In this document: positions 1-8,018 of the stretch, piece by piece | Numbering within the stretch: position 1 is the stretch's first letter | Layout: every line of letters begins with the position of its first letter | Virus record (IMG/VR): IMGVR_UViG_3300044630_002511 | Coordinates: 1 to 34,911 of that record | DNA: 34,911 nucleotides | Origin: a virus | Strand: one strand, 5' to 3' | The notes under the pieces: generated by a model | Database searches by the model: none | What the model was told of the DNA's origin: nothing | The model's input: the letters and a program-made list of their open reading frames with translations, nothing else | Translations under genes and position numbers: made by a program

Positions 1-1
1 T

Positions 2-1552
2 ATGAAGGGATTAATTATCGCACTCAACACTAACTACACTCCTGAAACTGATACTCTTTTTTACGGAAGAAGCAATGGAGCATACAGAATCGCAACACTG
101 TTAAGGGATAGAGGTCATAGAGTAGAAGTACTTGATTTCTTCAACTTTTGGACTGATGAACAATTGTTAGAGTATATAAATATTTTTCAAAAAGAAGAGG
201 GTATCATTGATTACGTAGGTATAGGGTATACGTTTTCTAGTATCGATATTACAAAATTAAATCGTATTATGGCGATGATCAAAGAGAACAATCCAAATTG
301 TAGATTTTTTGCAGGCGGTTACGGTGTGTTTGCCGGCACTTCTACTTTTCACCAAAATGACCACTCTGATTTAGTGACATTATATTTAAGGGGTTTTGCG
401 GATGGGGCCATTGAAGACTTAGAAAAATGGATAGAGACTGGTCGTTGGAATCTATTAACAAAAAATTCTTTACCTAATACCAGCGGTGTAATGAAAACAA
501 CAGTTGACTGCAACGAACATTATAAAAATTTTGACTTAAAAAGACTGCGCAATACATATGTACCCAGTGATAATATAGGTCCAGATGAACCGTTAATTCT
601 AGAAACCTGCAGGGGTTGTATTTTCAAATGCAAGTTCTGTTCATTTGAACTAATAGGAAAGAAAAAGTCTGATAACTATATCAGACTTAAAGAAGATATC
701 TTAGAAGAAATAGTTGACAACTACAAAAAATGGGGAACTCATAAGTATATAATTGCAGATGATACGTTTAATGATAACCCGACAAAGATAGATATGATGT
801 ATGAAATATCGCAGGAAGTTGACTTTGATTTAGAATTTTGGGCATTTTTGCGAGCAGATTTACTTCACAGTAGACCGGACGAGTTAGAGAAAATGGTTGC
901 GTTTGGATTAAAGAGTGTGATATTAGGTATAGAAACATTACATCCACCGACTGGAATGGCAATAGGAAAAGGGTTCTCGGGTGATAAACTAAAAAATTTA
1001 TTACTATCAGTTAGAAAAAGATCCCCTGACTTAAAAATTACCGGAACATTCATTGTGGGACTTCCGCATGAGTCAATTGACACATTCAGAGAAAACATTA
1101 AATGGGCGTTTGAAAGTGGCGTGTTTGATAACATCAGTGTAAATCAATTAGCAATTCCCTTAAAGGGAATAGCCAATAATCATCCGTTTAGTGAATTTTC
1201 ACACCGGTGGCCTGACTACGGTTATAGACCAATGTCGCCCGAGTCAATTGATCATTGGAACAAACAACTATCATTGAATTCATTATTAAATCATCGATTT
1301 GACTGGAAGCTAGATGGTCATCAATATCTATTGTGGGAAAATGAACACATGAATATGTTTCAAGCGGTTGAAGCAATGTATGAAGTATTATCAAAACACT
1401 ATCAGATGAACAAATGCGACTCTACGTTAACGTGTTTTTCAAACAGCTTTAATGGCCCCACAGTGTACGACAAAGATTCTTATAAAAACAAAATGCCAGC
1501 TTTGCGCAATCTTATTGATAAATATATTATAAAAAAAATGCAATACAAATGA
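2..1552 (+). CDS. Cobalamin-type radical SAM enzyme
   Basis: 516-residue protein. The radical SAM cluster motif CxxxCxxC is at C206, C210 and C213, inside the stretch CRGCIFKCKFC, with an extra Cys at 203. The N-terminal ~150 residues look like the Rossmann-type B12-binding domain of this superfamily (motifs RGHRVEVLDF near 37-46 and FAGGYG near 103-108), but the classic DxHxxG cobalamin ligand is not evident. The TIM-barrel part runs from about 195 to 400 (AFLRADLL, GIETLHPPTG, GTFIVGLPHES). Such enzymes do methylations, ring contractions and other radical chemistry; the substrate cannot be told from sequence. The ATG is at the window edge, so an earlier start cannot be excluded. The stop overlaps the next ATG (ATGA), so it is probably co-translated with the 2OG-oxygenase gene. 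Confidence 0.85.
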   Translation: MKGLIIALNTNYTPETDTLFYGRSNGAYRIATLLRDRGHRVEVLDFFNFWTDEQLLEYINIFQKEEGIIDYVGIGYTFSSIDITKLNRIMAMIKENNPNCRFFAGGYGVFAGTSTFHQNDHSDLVTLYLRGFADGAIEDLEKWIETGRWNLLTKNSLPNTSGVMKTTVDCNEHYKNFDLKRLRNTYVPSDNIGPDEPLILETCRGCIFKCKFCSFELIGKKKSDNYIRLKEDILEEIVDNYKKWGTHKYIIADDTFNDNPTKIDMMYEISQEVDFDLEFWAFLRADLLHSRPDELEKMVAFGLKSVILGIETLHPPTGMAIGKGFSGDKLKNLLLSVRKRSPDLKITGTFIVGLPHESIDTFRENIKWAFESGVFDNISVNQLAIPLKGIANNHPFSEFSHRWPDYGYRPMSPESIDHWNKQLSLNSLLNHRFDWKLDGHQYLLWENEHMNMFQAVEAMYEVLSKHYQMNKCDSTLTCFSNSFNGPTVYDKDSYKNKMPALRNLIDKYIIKKMQYK

Positions 1553-2064
1553 ATACCTTTTACGAATACGTTGATTTTCCTAAAGTTCCTAAGGAACTAA
1601 TAGAAGCTCCTGAGGTCATTTTTAAAAAACCTCCTATGACTTTAAAAATTCAACTAGACAGTCCAAACGATCCTGCAAAACGAAAACATTGGCCAGTGGC
1701 TATCAGTGATCATTTATATACCTGGTTAAAAGATAATATTTTTAAAGAAGAAATTCTAGTTTGGTATACTGTTTCGTCCGGTGAATTAGAAGCTCATAAA
1801 GATGTGCGGCAATATTGTTACAATTATATTTTGGTAACAGGCGGCGATGATGTGGTTACATATAAAAAACAAAATGATAAGATAGTTGAATATGTCAAGT
1901 TTGAACCTAAGCGTTGGCTCAAACTTGATAATCACGTACTACACGGAACATTTGGAGAGTTTAAAAACGGTCCTAGAATATTACTGCAAATAACACCCAT
2001 AGAATCGTACTCTCATTTAGACAGGGACGTTTTTCAAAGATCAATCGGTTACAAAACAGTATGA
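1549..2064 (+). CDS. 2OG-Fe(II) oxygenase-like protein
   Basis: 171-residue protein with the pattern of a non-haem Fe(II)/2-oxoglutarate dioxygenase: HxD at H83/D85 (EAHKDVR), the distal His at H132 (NHVLHGTF) and a candidate 2OG-binding Arg at R143 (GPRILLQITP). Spacing and strand-like surroundings fit the double-stranded beta-helix fold. Its start overlaps the radical SAM stop by ATGA, which implies translational coupling and perhaps one pathway. Its 3' end overlaps the 3' end of the opposing gene by 16 bases. The substrate is unknown. It is shorter than most characterised members, so only the catalytic core is present. Confidence 0.65.
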   Translation: MNTFYEYVDFPKVPKELIEAPEVIFKKPPMTLKIQLDSPNDPAKRKHWPVAISDHLYTWLKDNIFKEEILVWYTVSSGELEAHKDVRQYCYNYILVTGGDDVVTYKKQNDKIVEYVKFEPKRWLKLDNHVLHGTFGEFKNGPRILLQITPIESYSHLDRDVFQRSIGYKTV

Positions 2065-2804
2065 CTGCGCGGCTCTATGTTAATTAAATTTTGCAAGTCT
2101 AGTTGACCATGGGTGTCGATTATCAAATGCAAGCGGTTCTCTGTACTATTATTTTCTACCCGGTGTTTAATTCCGCTATTAAAAAAATAAATTGATCCGT
2201 CAGCTGGTATATTGAATCGGTAGTCTTGATTCTTATGAGTAAATCCCATTATAACATCATCGTTAGTTATCAACGGAATATGATATCTAGTAATGTATGA
2301 AGGGTCATAATCTACGTGCGGTTTAATATTAAACCCCGCAGTCAAATATGCTAGTCTTACCCTAGTGATAGTAGACTTAAACATATTTAATATATCAGCG
2401 AATGGTCCGACCGCATATTTGTTTCTCACCCCATAATTCAATTCATCTGCTTCGGGTAAATAACGGGAGTCCTTAGGATCCAATCGTTTTGTACGTTCAA
2501 ATATATTCGTTCCGTGAAGGCTGACTTTGTTGCTAGCTTTTGATTCGTCAAAGTCAGTCAAATATAGTTGCTTGTACAGTTCCCCTTCCATAATTGGTGA
2601 TTCAGATTCAGTAAAAAAGTTAGTCTTACAAAATTCATTACTCACAACAAATGCCTGGTGCTTACTTGATGCACTATATTTAATGTCATTATAAAGTGCA
2701 GGATCTAATAAATTATTGTTTTGGCAATGAGCTAACACCGTCGAAACATCTATTTTAAGATTACCTAGTTTAGCCACAAGGGGAAGTTGTTTTCTATTTA
2801 ACAT
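2049..2804 (-). CDS. Aspartyl/asparaginyl beta-hydroxylase-like dioxygenase
   Basis: 251-residue protein whose C-terminal half matches the Asp/Asn hydroxylase type of 2OG-Fe(II) enzyme: HxD at H163/D165 (IKPHVDYDPS), R173 in TRYHIPL, distal His H214 (GIKHRVENN) and R224 in ENRLHLIID. The first ~120 residues have no recognised domain. It is the last gene of the minus-strand operon that begins with the desaturase. It starts 5 bases after an exact TATAAATA box and 4 bases after the upstream gene's TAA, with no Shine-Dalgarno, so it may be translated by re-initiation or from a leaderless transcript. The fold is well supported. The target (peptide, sugar or lipid) is not known. Confidence 0.75.
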   Translation of the reverse strand: MLNRKQLPLVAKLGNLKIDVSTVLAHCQNNNLLDPALYNDIKYSASSKHQAFVVSNEFCKTNFFTESESPIMEGELYKQLYLTDFDESKASNKVSLHGTNIFERTKRLDPKDSRYLPEADELNYGVRNKYAVGPFADILNMFKSTITRVRLAYLTAGFNIKPHVDYDPSYITRYHIPLITNDDVIMGFTHKNQDYRFNIPADGSIYFFNSGIKHRVENNSTENRLHLIIDTHGQLDLQNLINIEPRSHTVL

Positions 2805-2808
2805 GACA

Positions 2809-3555
2809 TTATTTATATATTATAGGTATAATCAAATTAGTAAACTCAGTGTCAAACACAGTTCCTTTAGGAATATCTCCAAAGTCGTGATTGTCAAAAC
2901 AAGTAGTATTAGCTAGTCCTATTAGGTATTCAATTCCATTTTTATCATTGTGGTGTCTTTTATACTCGTAGTTTTTGCTTGCATATTTTCTACTAACATC
3001 TATACCTTGTTGAGTTTCACCATCACGCTTTAAATACATAAAATAACTGTGTTTTATTGTATGAGTATAATCGTATATGGCACAGTTCATGATGCAATCT
3101 TTTAAACCCATATATGTTTTAAGAGCAAACATTCTATCTGCTAAAGTTGACTTATCTTCTTCTAAAAATTTACCTTCTGGGTACGTTTTTTTATTAGTAT
3201 ACCATTCTTTAACATAGATACCGTTGTCATTTACTTTATTTGTCCACCAACTTGGCATTGCAAATGCGATTCCGTTTTTCTTTGTGTGGCGCATTGCATC
3301 TTTAAAAACTTCCTTGACTTGACCAGTATCATATAAACAATCTGACATTTTTGAATATTCTTCAAACCCGGGCAAGTGAAAGGTATATCTTAGTATGTTA
3401 TCCCCTTCATATCCCCAAGTAATTTCACAATCACTTGTAAATTCTTTAGTTGCGTCTTTCATTCTATCTAGCCACGTAGGGTCTAATTCATTGTGAAAGG
3501 GCACATTAGAATTTGGTCTAATAAAAATTTGTGAGCGTTGCATTAAGTATTTCAT
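2809..3555 (-). CDS. Uncharacterised protein
   Basis: 248 residues; I recognise no family. The sequence is rich in aromatic and charged residues, with no signal peptide or membrane segment. Several His/Asp-containing stretches (YDYTHTIKHSYF near 161-172, YKRHHNDKNG near 198-207, CFDNHDFGD near 219-227) could be metal-binding but form no known motif. It sits inside the ATGA-coupled operon of desaturase, aminotransferase and oxygenase-like genes, its ATG overlapping the previous stop, so it probably acts in the same pathway. The TAA lies inside the TATAAATA box placed before the next gene. Confidence 0.7.
   Translation of the reverse strand: MKYLMQRSQIFIRPNSNVPFHNELDPTWLDRMKDATKEFTSDCEITWGYEGDNILRYTFHLPGFEEYSKMSDCLYDTGQVKEVFKDAMRHTKKNGIAFAMPSWWTNKVNDNGIYVKEWYTNKKTYPEGKFLEEDKSTLADRMFALKTYMGLKDCIMNCAIYDYTHTIKHSYFMYLKRDGETQQGIDVSRKYASKNYEYKRHHNDKNGIEYLIGLANTTCFDNHDFGDIPKGTVFDTEFTNLIIPIIYK
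2810..2817 (-). promoter_or_regulatory. Exact T4-late-type TATAAATA box
   Basis: TATAAATA reads on the minus strand and ends 5 bases before the ATG of the hydroxylase-like gene. In T4 the late start site lies about 6 bases past this box, which would put transcription start at the ATG itself. No Shine-Dalgarno is present. The box also overlaps the stop of the gene before, so coincidence in AT-rich sequence remains possible. Confidence 0.45.
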
Positions 3556-4271
3556 AATAATTCAGTAATCCATTTCTTTCCAAGTTTCTGTTCAATCTCG
3601 ATCCCATCAAATACCATAAAAGCATATAAATGATTTTTATAATCTATATAGTGCGGTGAGCGTGACCCATCAAACATTATTGACATGATTTTTCCGTCTT
3701 TGGGCAATTTAAATGATGTGTACTCAATGTCAAGTTGTTTAATTCTTTTGTAATCTACGTAATATCTAGGTGGAAACAAATCTTGTTGACTATTGTACCA
3801 AAAGCCAACACTGTCTTCACATTGGTCATCAATGTATAATGGTACTGCAAAAGACCAAACGTTACAACCATCGCCATTCAGCAAACTATGCAAGTGCTTA
3901 ACCCCAATCTCTGCCCCCGTAATATTAGTGCTGAAAGTTATAAAACTGTTCTTGACTCCGGTGGTATTTTCTGAGACATAATCATTCACCCATTCAAACT
4001 TTTCTTTTATTAGACTATAGACTGTTGAGTTTTTAAACACATCATCAAAACTATCAATATTTGGAATAGTGTGAGGTGCATGTTTTGTAGGGTAACTTAG
4101 TATGTTAGGTTGTTCGCTGTTGTCAAGAGCTTCACGGTTGTGCTCCTCAATCGCCTTATTGTTTTTAATAAAATGCGATCTGGGAGTGAACTCTTTAAAC
4201 GCATGAAGAAGTTCTGGTCTGATTGCCATAAAATCTTCATAGCATAGCAGTTCTCTGTTGTATTCTTTCAT
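3552..4271 (-). CDS. Uncharacterised protein, possible DSBH fold
   Basis: 239 residues. The C-terminal half looks beta-rich and carries His residues placed roughly as in cupin or 2OG-oxygenase barrels: H126/H128 (GVKHLHSLL), H207 (SPHYID), then a hydrophobic strand HLYAFMVFDG. The canonical HxD and the 2OG-binding Arg are not clear, so this is a weak fold suggestion, not a functional call. Both ends are coupled to neighbours by ATGA overlaps (4268-4271 and 3552-3555), between the DegT aminotransferase and an unknown gene. An oxygenase or sugar-modifying cupin would suit that position. Confidence 0.6.
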   Translation of the reverse strand: MKEYNRELLCYEDFMAIRPELLHAFKEFTPRSHFIKNNKAIEEHNREALDNSEQPNILSYPTKHAPHTIPNIDSFDDVFKNSTVYSLIKEKFEWVNDYVSENTTGVKNSFITFSTNITGAEIGVKHLHSLLNGDGCNVWSFAVPLYIDDQCEDSVGFWYNSQQDLFPPRYYVDYKRIKQLDIEYTSFKLPKDGKIMSIMFDGSRSPHYIDYKNHLYAFMVFDGIEIEQKLGKKWITELL

Positions 4272-5344
4272 TGTAATAATGCCTTTTTTACTGTGCTTGC
4301 AATCAAATTAGCTTCATCATCTGACAAGTCACTTCTACAGGGAATATGAAGAATCTTATTAAAGTAACTTTCACTTGTTTTCTTATACATAGAAGCCCCA
4401 TCAAATGAACTAAATGCATCATTGAAGTAGACTGGTCTGTGGCTTGAATAAGACTTTATATTATTCTCGTCAAGTTGTTTCATGATTTCGTGTTTTGACT
4501 CGCTGAGGATAACAAACGTTTGATGATTTCCATTTAAGTTTAATCTTGCATCTTGCATTGAACCAAACTCGCTATCATAGAATTTTGCAATGTCTCTTGC
4601 TCTTTCAATAGTTTGCTCAAGTGTCCTCATCTTGTTTGATATCATTGCAGCATTGAGTGCAGTGTTTGATAACTTTAGCTCGGGTTCTAACACATTGAAA
4701 GACCCATATCCATATTGTCCGTCAACATTCACTAAACCACAGTATCGTTGACCTCGATACCAATCAGCATCTTCTCCGAAAATCATTCCGCCTTCGCCTG
4801 CAGTTAAGGGCTTACCGTAACTAAAACTTATCACGCTTGTATTTTTAGTTGCTGAAACTACGCACGAGCCATCGTCACGCTTCATACCAAAAGCAGGGGC
4901 AGCATCTTCAATTACCACTACATCATTGAACGTACTAACATCAACACACCGGTTGTTAATGTGACTGGGTACAATCGCACGAACCTTATAAGTCTCTAAC
5001 AGTTCATGCACACTTGACACATCCATCAAGCCGTACTGATCAACTCTAGAATATAAAGGAATTCCACCTGCTTTGACAATTGCACTTGCAAGACCAAAAA
5101 AGGTAATAGGAGGAATGATGACATACTCTCCTTGTAAGTTTAATCTTTTAAGTGCTAGATAGATACCGTTCGTACAACTACTTATAAAAACACTATCACG
5201 TGAAGTTTTCCTAGTAAAACGTTCTTCCAATGATTTGATATGTCTACTGTTTATTCCACCGAGAGTATCACTAGACTCAAACATACGAGCTAGACTTATC
5301 AACTCTTTCTTTATATCACCGATTGAATAAATTTGTGTTGTCAT
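4268..5344 (-). CDS. DegT/DnrJ/EryC1-type PLP sugar aminotransferase
   Basis: 358-residue fold-type I PLP enzyme of the DegT/DnrJ/EryC1/StrS family, which normally transaminates keto-sugars on nucleotide carriers. Visible signs: SSCTNGIYLALK near 55-66 for phosphate binding, PPITFFGLASAIV near 78-90, the PLP-ring Asp D147 in VVIEDAAPAFG, and the probable Schiff-base Lys K178 in SFSYGKPLTAGEGGM. The C-terminal segment (SYSSHRPVYFN) matches the family's substrate-side loop. Length is close to the usual 360-400. It is ATGA-coupled to the desaturase before it and the possible DSBH protein after it. The nucleotide-sugar substrate is not identifiable. Confidence 0.85.
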   Translation of the reverse strand: MTTQIYSIGDIKKELISLARMFESSDTLGGINSRHIKSLEERFTRKTSRDSVFISSCTNGIYLALKRLNLQGEYVIIPPITFFGLASAIVKAGGIPLYSRVDQYGLMDVSSVHELLETYKVRAIVPSHINNRCVDVSTFNDVVVIEDAAPAFGMKRDDGSCVVSATKNTSVISFSYGKPLTAGEGGMIFGEDADWYRGQRYCGLVNVDGQYGYGSFNVLEPELKLSNTALNAAMISNKMRTLEQTIERARDIAKFYDSEFGSMQDARLNLNGNHQTFVILSESKHEIMKQLDENNIKSYSSHRPVYFNDAFSSFDGASMYKKTSESYFNKILHIPCRSDLSDDEANLIASTVKKALLQ

Positions 5345-6084
5345 GTTCTCATGAGTTTAATTAAATAATACCCGATATCAATCTCATACCAGCGTTCACC
5401 TATATTTGGTCTAGACTGGAATCGATGATGATTATTGTGCCAACCCTCACCCCACATCACTATACCCAATAACGGATTATTGGTACTTTTGTCCGGGACG
5501 TTGTACCTGCGATATCCCAGTAACGTAGTGTGGCAAGCAGTATTGATTAAACTTCCTGCGTTCCAGAGAACGACTGCAGGAACAATATATAAAGTCATTA
5601 ATGCCCATGTTCCGCCCAATAAAAACATCAACAAGGCCCATGCTAAGTTGATATGTAGATAGTACCTATGAAATATCTGATGTCCCTTATCAGCAATTAC
5701 AGGACTTCTACGAATATTGATAGCACTGAACATTGACAAAAATTGTGCCCAAACGTAACCAAGAATTCTTGGGCTGTGCGGGTCACCTATCTTATCAGCG
5801 TTTCCATGATGTTGTCGATGGGCAGCCGTCCATGTGATTGAACTTCCAGTTAGTCCTACAGTTGCACAGAATGTACCAAAGTACTCAAAAAATTTATTAG
5901 TCTTGAAACTCTTGTGAGTTAGTAATCGATGGTAAGTAACGCTCATACCCACACACCCTGTAAAGAAGTATACAAGCAACACTAGTAAGAAATCGGTTAA
6001 GCTAGGCGATGAGAACAACCAAATTACTGCTAATATGTGTGCAATTAGTTGTAATACAAAAAGTTTTTTAGCAGTTAGATGCAT
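5341..6084 (-). CDS. Membrane fatty acid (acyl) desaturase
   Basis: 247-residue integral membrane di-iron desaturase of the delta-9 acyl type. All three histidine boxes are present: HRLLTH, HRQHH and HNNHH, with hydrophobic spans before, between and after them. I chose the ATG at 6084 because a good Shine-Dalgarno (GGAAGGA, 6091-6097) lies 6 bases upstream; the longer reading frames to 6138 or 6168 would run into the divergent + strand gene. A GATAAATA box sits just upstream (6101-6108). It heads the operon desaturase-aminotransferase-unknowns-hydroxylase, and its stop overlaps the aminotransferase ATG. It likely changes membrane or glycolipid acyl chains during infection, but an acyl substrate from a dedicated pathway is also possible. 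Confidence 0.88.
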   Translation of the reverse strand: MHLTAKKLFVLQLIAHILAVIWLFSSPSLTDFLLVLLVYFFTGCVGMSVTYHRLLTHKSFKTNKFFEYFGTFCATVGLTGSSITWTAAHRQHHGNADKIGDPHSPRILGYVWAQFLSMFSAINIRRSPVIADKGHQIFHRYYLHINLAWALLMFLLGGTWALMTLYIVPAVVLWNAGSLINTACHTTLLGYRRYNVPDKSTNNPLLGIVMWGEGWHNNHHRFQSRPNIGERWYEIDIGYYLIKLMRT

Positions 6085-6099
6085 AGCATGTCCTTCCAA

Positions 6100-6108
6100 G
6101 TATTTATC
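6100..6108 (-). promoter_or_regulatory. GATAAATAC box before the desaturase gene
   Basis: Minus-strand GATAAATAC lies in the divergent spacer, followed after a few bases by Shine-Dalgarno GGAAGGA and the ATG at 6084. It resembles the T4 late promoter and shares TAAATAC with boxes before iscU, metK, PAAR and the + strand gene at 6139. Confidence 0.45.
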
Positions 6109-6125
6109 AGGATGAAAACGTATTT

Positions 6126-6134
6126 TATAAATAC
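6126..6134 (+). promoter_or_regulatory. TATAAATAC box before the + strand methyltransferase-like gene
   Basis: An exact TATAAATA plus C on the + strand, 5 bases before the ATG at 6139. It repeats the spacing seen at 2810-2817 and predicts a leaderless transcript if it works like a T4 late promoter. It could also be coding sequence if the ATG at 6112 is used. Confidence 0.45.
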
Positions 6135-6138
6135 CCAT

Positions 6139-6690
6139 ATGAACTACGATGCATTCAGTCACGGCCAAATTAAAAGTAAACTATGGTTATGTGAAGAACT
6201 TGAAAAGCACATTCCGGCTAATAGCAATGTCAAAATATTAGGAAGCTGGTATAACGTACTCGCTTTTATGTTACTAACTAGGAACTCAACCAACTATAAT
6301 TCAATTGAAGGAGTTGATATTGACCCTGAGGTAAAAGAAATTGCGGATAAGATTTGCAACTATTGGTTATTTGAGAGTCAAATAGTTAGCAACATAATTG
6401 GTGATTCGAATAATGTTTCATATGAAGGTACTGAAGTTGTAATTAACTGTAGTCCCGAGCATATGAAAGATACTTCTTGGTACAAAAAAGTGCCTGACGG
6501 AACTTTAATGTGTATTCAATCGATTAATATATCTGATCCCTTATACCCCTGGTTCATCACAACTCCGCATTACAGTGTTGATGACATGAAATCAAAATAC
6601 CCTATGAGTAGTATTAACTACTGTGGTCAAATAAGAATCGACTACGGTTCATGGGGTTATGATAGATATATGCTTATCGGTATCAAATAG
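6139..6690 (+). CDS. Rossmann-fold methyltransferase-like protein
   Basis: 183 residues from the chosen ATG. The order of motifs fits a class I SAM-dependent methyltransferase: VKILGSWYNVLAF near 31-43 (a variant glycine motif), EGVDIDPEVKEIADK near 57-71 (acidic residue ending strand 2), VVINCSPEHM near 99-108, and a later strand VPDGTLMCIQS. Glycine motif I is degenerate, so catalysis is uncertain. The ATG abuts an exact TATAAATAC box (6126-6134) and has no Shine-Dalgarno. An in-frame ATG at 6112 is an alternative start that would add 9 residues. It is one of only three + strand genes here, and its 3' end overlaps the ahpD-like gene tail-to-tail by 8 bases. Confidence 0.65.
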   Translation: MNYDAFSHGQIKSKLWLCEELEKHIPANSNVKILGSWYNVLAFMLLTRNSTNYNSIEGVDIDPEVKEIADKICNYWLFESQIVSNIIGDSNNVSYEGTEVVINCSPEHMKDTSWYKKVPDGTLMCIQSINISDPLYPWFITTPHYSVDDMKSKYPMSSINYCGQIRIDYGSWGYDRYMLIGIK

Positions 6691-7231
6691 CGATCTTGCC
6701 GATTGCGTTAATAGTAGCCGCAATCTTACCTATATGGTGCAACTGTTGAACAGTCATACCCTCTTTCTTTAGTGCTTCATAATGGCTCTTGACACAGAAG
6801 TGGCATTTGCCGATTATACTTGCGGCTAGGGAGTACATCTCGAACTTTACTTTAGTAACTCCACCGTGTGTTGCGTATGCGTTCATACGTAGACCTGCTG
6901 GCAATCCTTTTAATGCTGGGTCATCACACATTTCAACAAATGGATACCAAATGTTGTTCTGACCCATTAATGCGGCTGCTGTCTTTGCGGCTTCACGTGA
7001 TTTTTCATCTGCAAACAGCGGACTGTTCATTTCAATTTCAAATGCTAGACCACCGTTACCTGATGCAAGTGCTGCTACATATGCTATTGCATGAGTATCT
7101 ACGGGGTCCAATGGACTACGATTGATAACTGCATCAACATTTAATTTAATATCTTTTGCGTGATCCGGAATACTTTCTTTCACGCTATCTACCCAATTTC
7201 CACCAATGGTGATCGGTGCTACTGTTTCCAT
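6683..7231 (-). CDS. ahpD: AhpD-like alkylhydroperoxidase / carboxymuconolactone decarboxylase family
   Basis: 182 residues, close to characterised AhpD (about 177). The redox and proton-relay motif is present as C143-H144-F145-C146 followed by H150 (GKCHFCVKSH), in the typical helical setting. AhpD reduces AhpC through this CxxC and is recharged by lipoyl proteins in characterised systems. The peroxiredoxin upstream at 12633-13178 has the C-terminal CPC motif of AhpD-dependent AhpC, which supports a working pair. The ATG is preceded by a strong Shine-Dalgarno (AAAGGAGA) embedded in the end of the HldD gene. It is the last gene of the peroxiredoxin-GlyA-heptose run, and its 3' end overlaps the opposing methyltransferase-like gene. 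Confidence 0.82.
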   Translation of the reverse strand: METVAPITIGGNWVDSVKESIPDHAKDIKLNVDAVINRSPLDPVDTHAIAYVAALASGNGGLAFEIEMNSPLFADEKSREAAKTAAALMGQNNIWYPFVEMCDDPALKGLPAGLRMNAYATHGGVTKVKFEMYSLAASIIGKCHFCVKSHYEALKKEGMTVQQLHHIGKIAATINAIGKIAI

Positions 7232-7232
7232 G

Positions 7233-8018
7233 TTATTCTCCTTTATGTTGCAAGCTTTCTAGTGTTTTTGACATGTCTGCACATGTGTACGATTGATAAC
7301 TGTCTCGTAATTTCTCTGGCATAGGAATATATTCTATGGCTTCTTTAGGTGCAATACTTAATGCAACATCTAAAAAACTTTTGGGGTTTCCTGTGCCTAC
7401 ATTCCAGACTCCTGACTCTTTAACTTCAAAGAAGTCTATGTGTGTTTGACATACTTTCTCTACAGGCACAAAGTCTCTTAGATAGTTCTCACTATTTTCA
7501 AACAATTTAATCTTGCCCGTTTCACGATACTGTTTAGCAAATGTATGATAAGGACTAGCTTGATCCTCTTTGTGATCTTCGTTAGAGCCGTGTACATTAA
7601 AATACCTGAAGCCCTGTATACGAATACCTTTAAGCGACTTTGGCTCTAAGTTACTAACATGACGTTCAAACAAATACTTTGTCCATGCATAGGGGTTTCT
7701 TGGGTCTACAGGTTGGTCTTCTTTGAAGTTTTCTTTGCGCATTCCATATACACTGGCACTACTAGAATACTGTAAGTCAACACCATGTTTTATGCATTGA
7801 TTCAATAACCATACACTGAAGTCAACATTTTGATGCATAATCTTTTCAATGTTGCGTTCGGTTGTGCTACTGTTTGCGCCCATATGAATTACCCAATCAT
7901 GCCCCTCAATTTCAGGAAGTGTCTCGCCCCATTCAAATGTAGTTACATTATGTTCTCGTAATGCGTTGAGCATATTAAATCCGATGAATCCTTTGTAACC
8001 TGTTAACAATATTTTCAT
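7233..8018 (-). CDS. hldD: ADP-L-glycero-D-manno-heptose 6-epimerase (HldD/RfaD type)
   Basis: 261-residue extended SDR enzyme. Features: NAD-binding GYKGFIG at 7-13, HMGANSSTTE near 45-54 (an HldD hallmark), SSSASVYG at 85-92, the YxxxK pair Y110/K114 in PYAWTKYLFE, and FRYFNVHG followed by the family's HK..QAS segment. HldD converts ADP-D,D-heptose to ADP-L,D-heptose, the activated core sugar of LPS. It is somewhat shorter than E. coli HldD (about 310). It is ATGA-coupled to the HAD phosphatase and sits downstream of both HldE halves, so pathway context agrees. Cytoplasmic. Confidence 0.88.
   Translation of the reverse strand: MKILLTGYKGFIGFNMLNALREHNVTTFEWGETLPEIEGHDWVIHMGANSSTTERNIEKIMHQNVDFSVWLLNQCIKHGVDLQYSSSASVYGMRKENFKEDQPVDPRNPYAWTKYLFERHVSNLEPKSLKGIRIQGFRYFNVHGSNEDHKEDQASPYHTFAKQYRETGKIKLFENSENYLRDFVPVEKVCQTHIDFFEVKESGVWNVGTGNPKSFLDVALSIAPKEAIEYIPMPEKLRDSYQSYTCADMSKTLESLQHKGE

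Noticed and set aside
5341-6168. Longer desaturase starts at 6138 or 6168
   Set aside because: They lack a Shine-Dalgarno, would run into the divergent gene, and add residues before the normal family start; the ATG at 6084 has GGAAGGA at ideal spacing.
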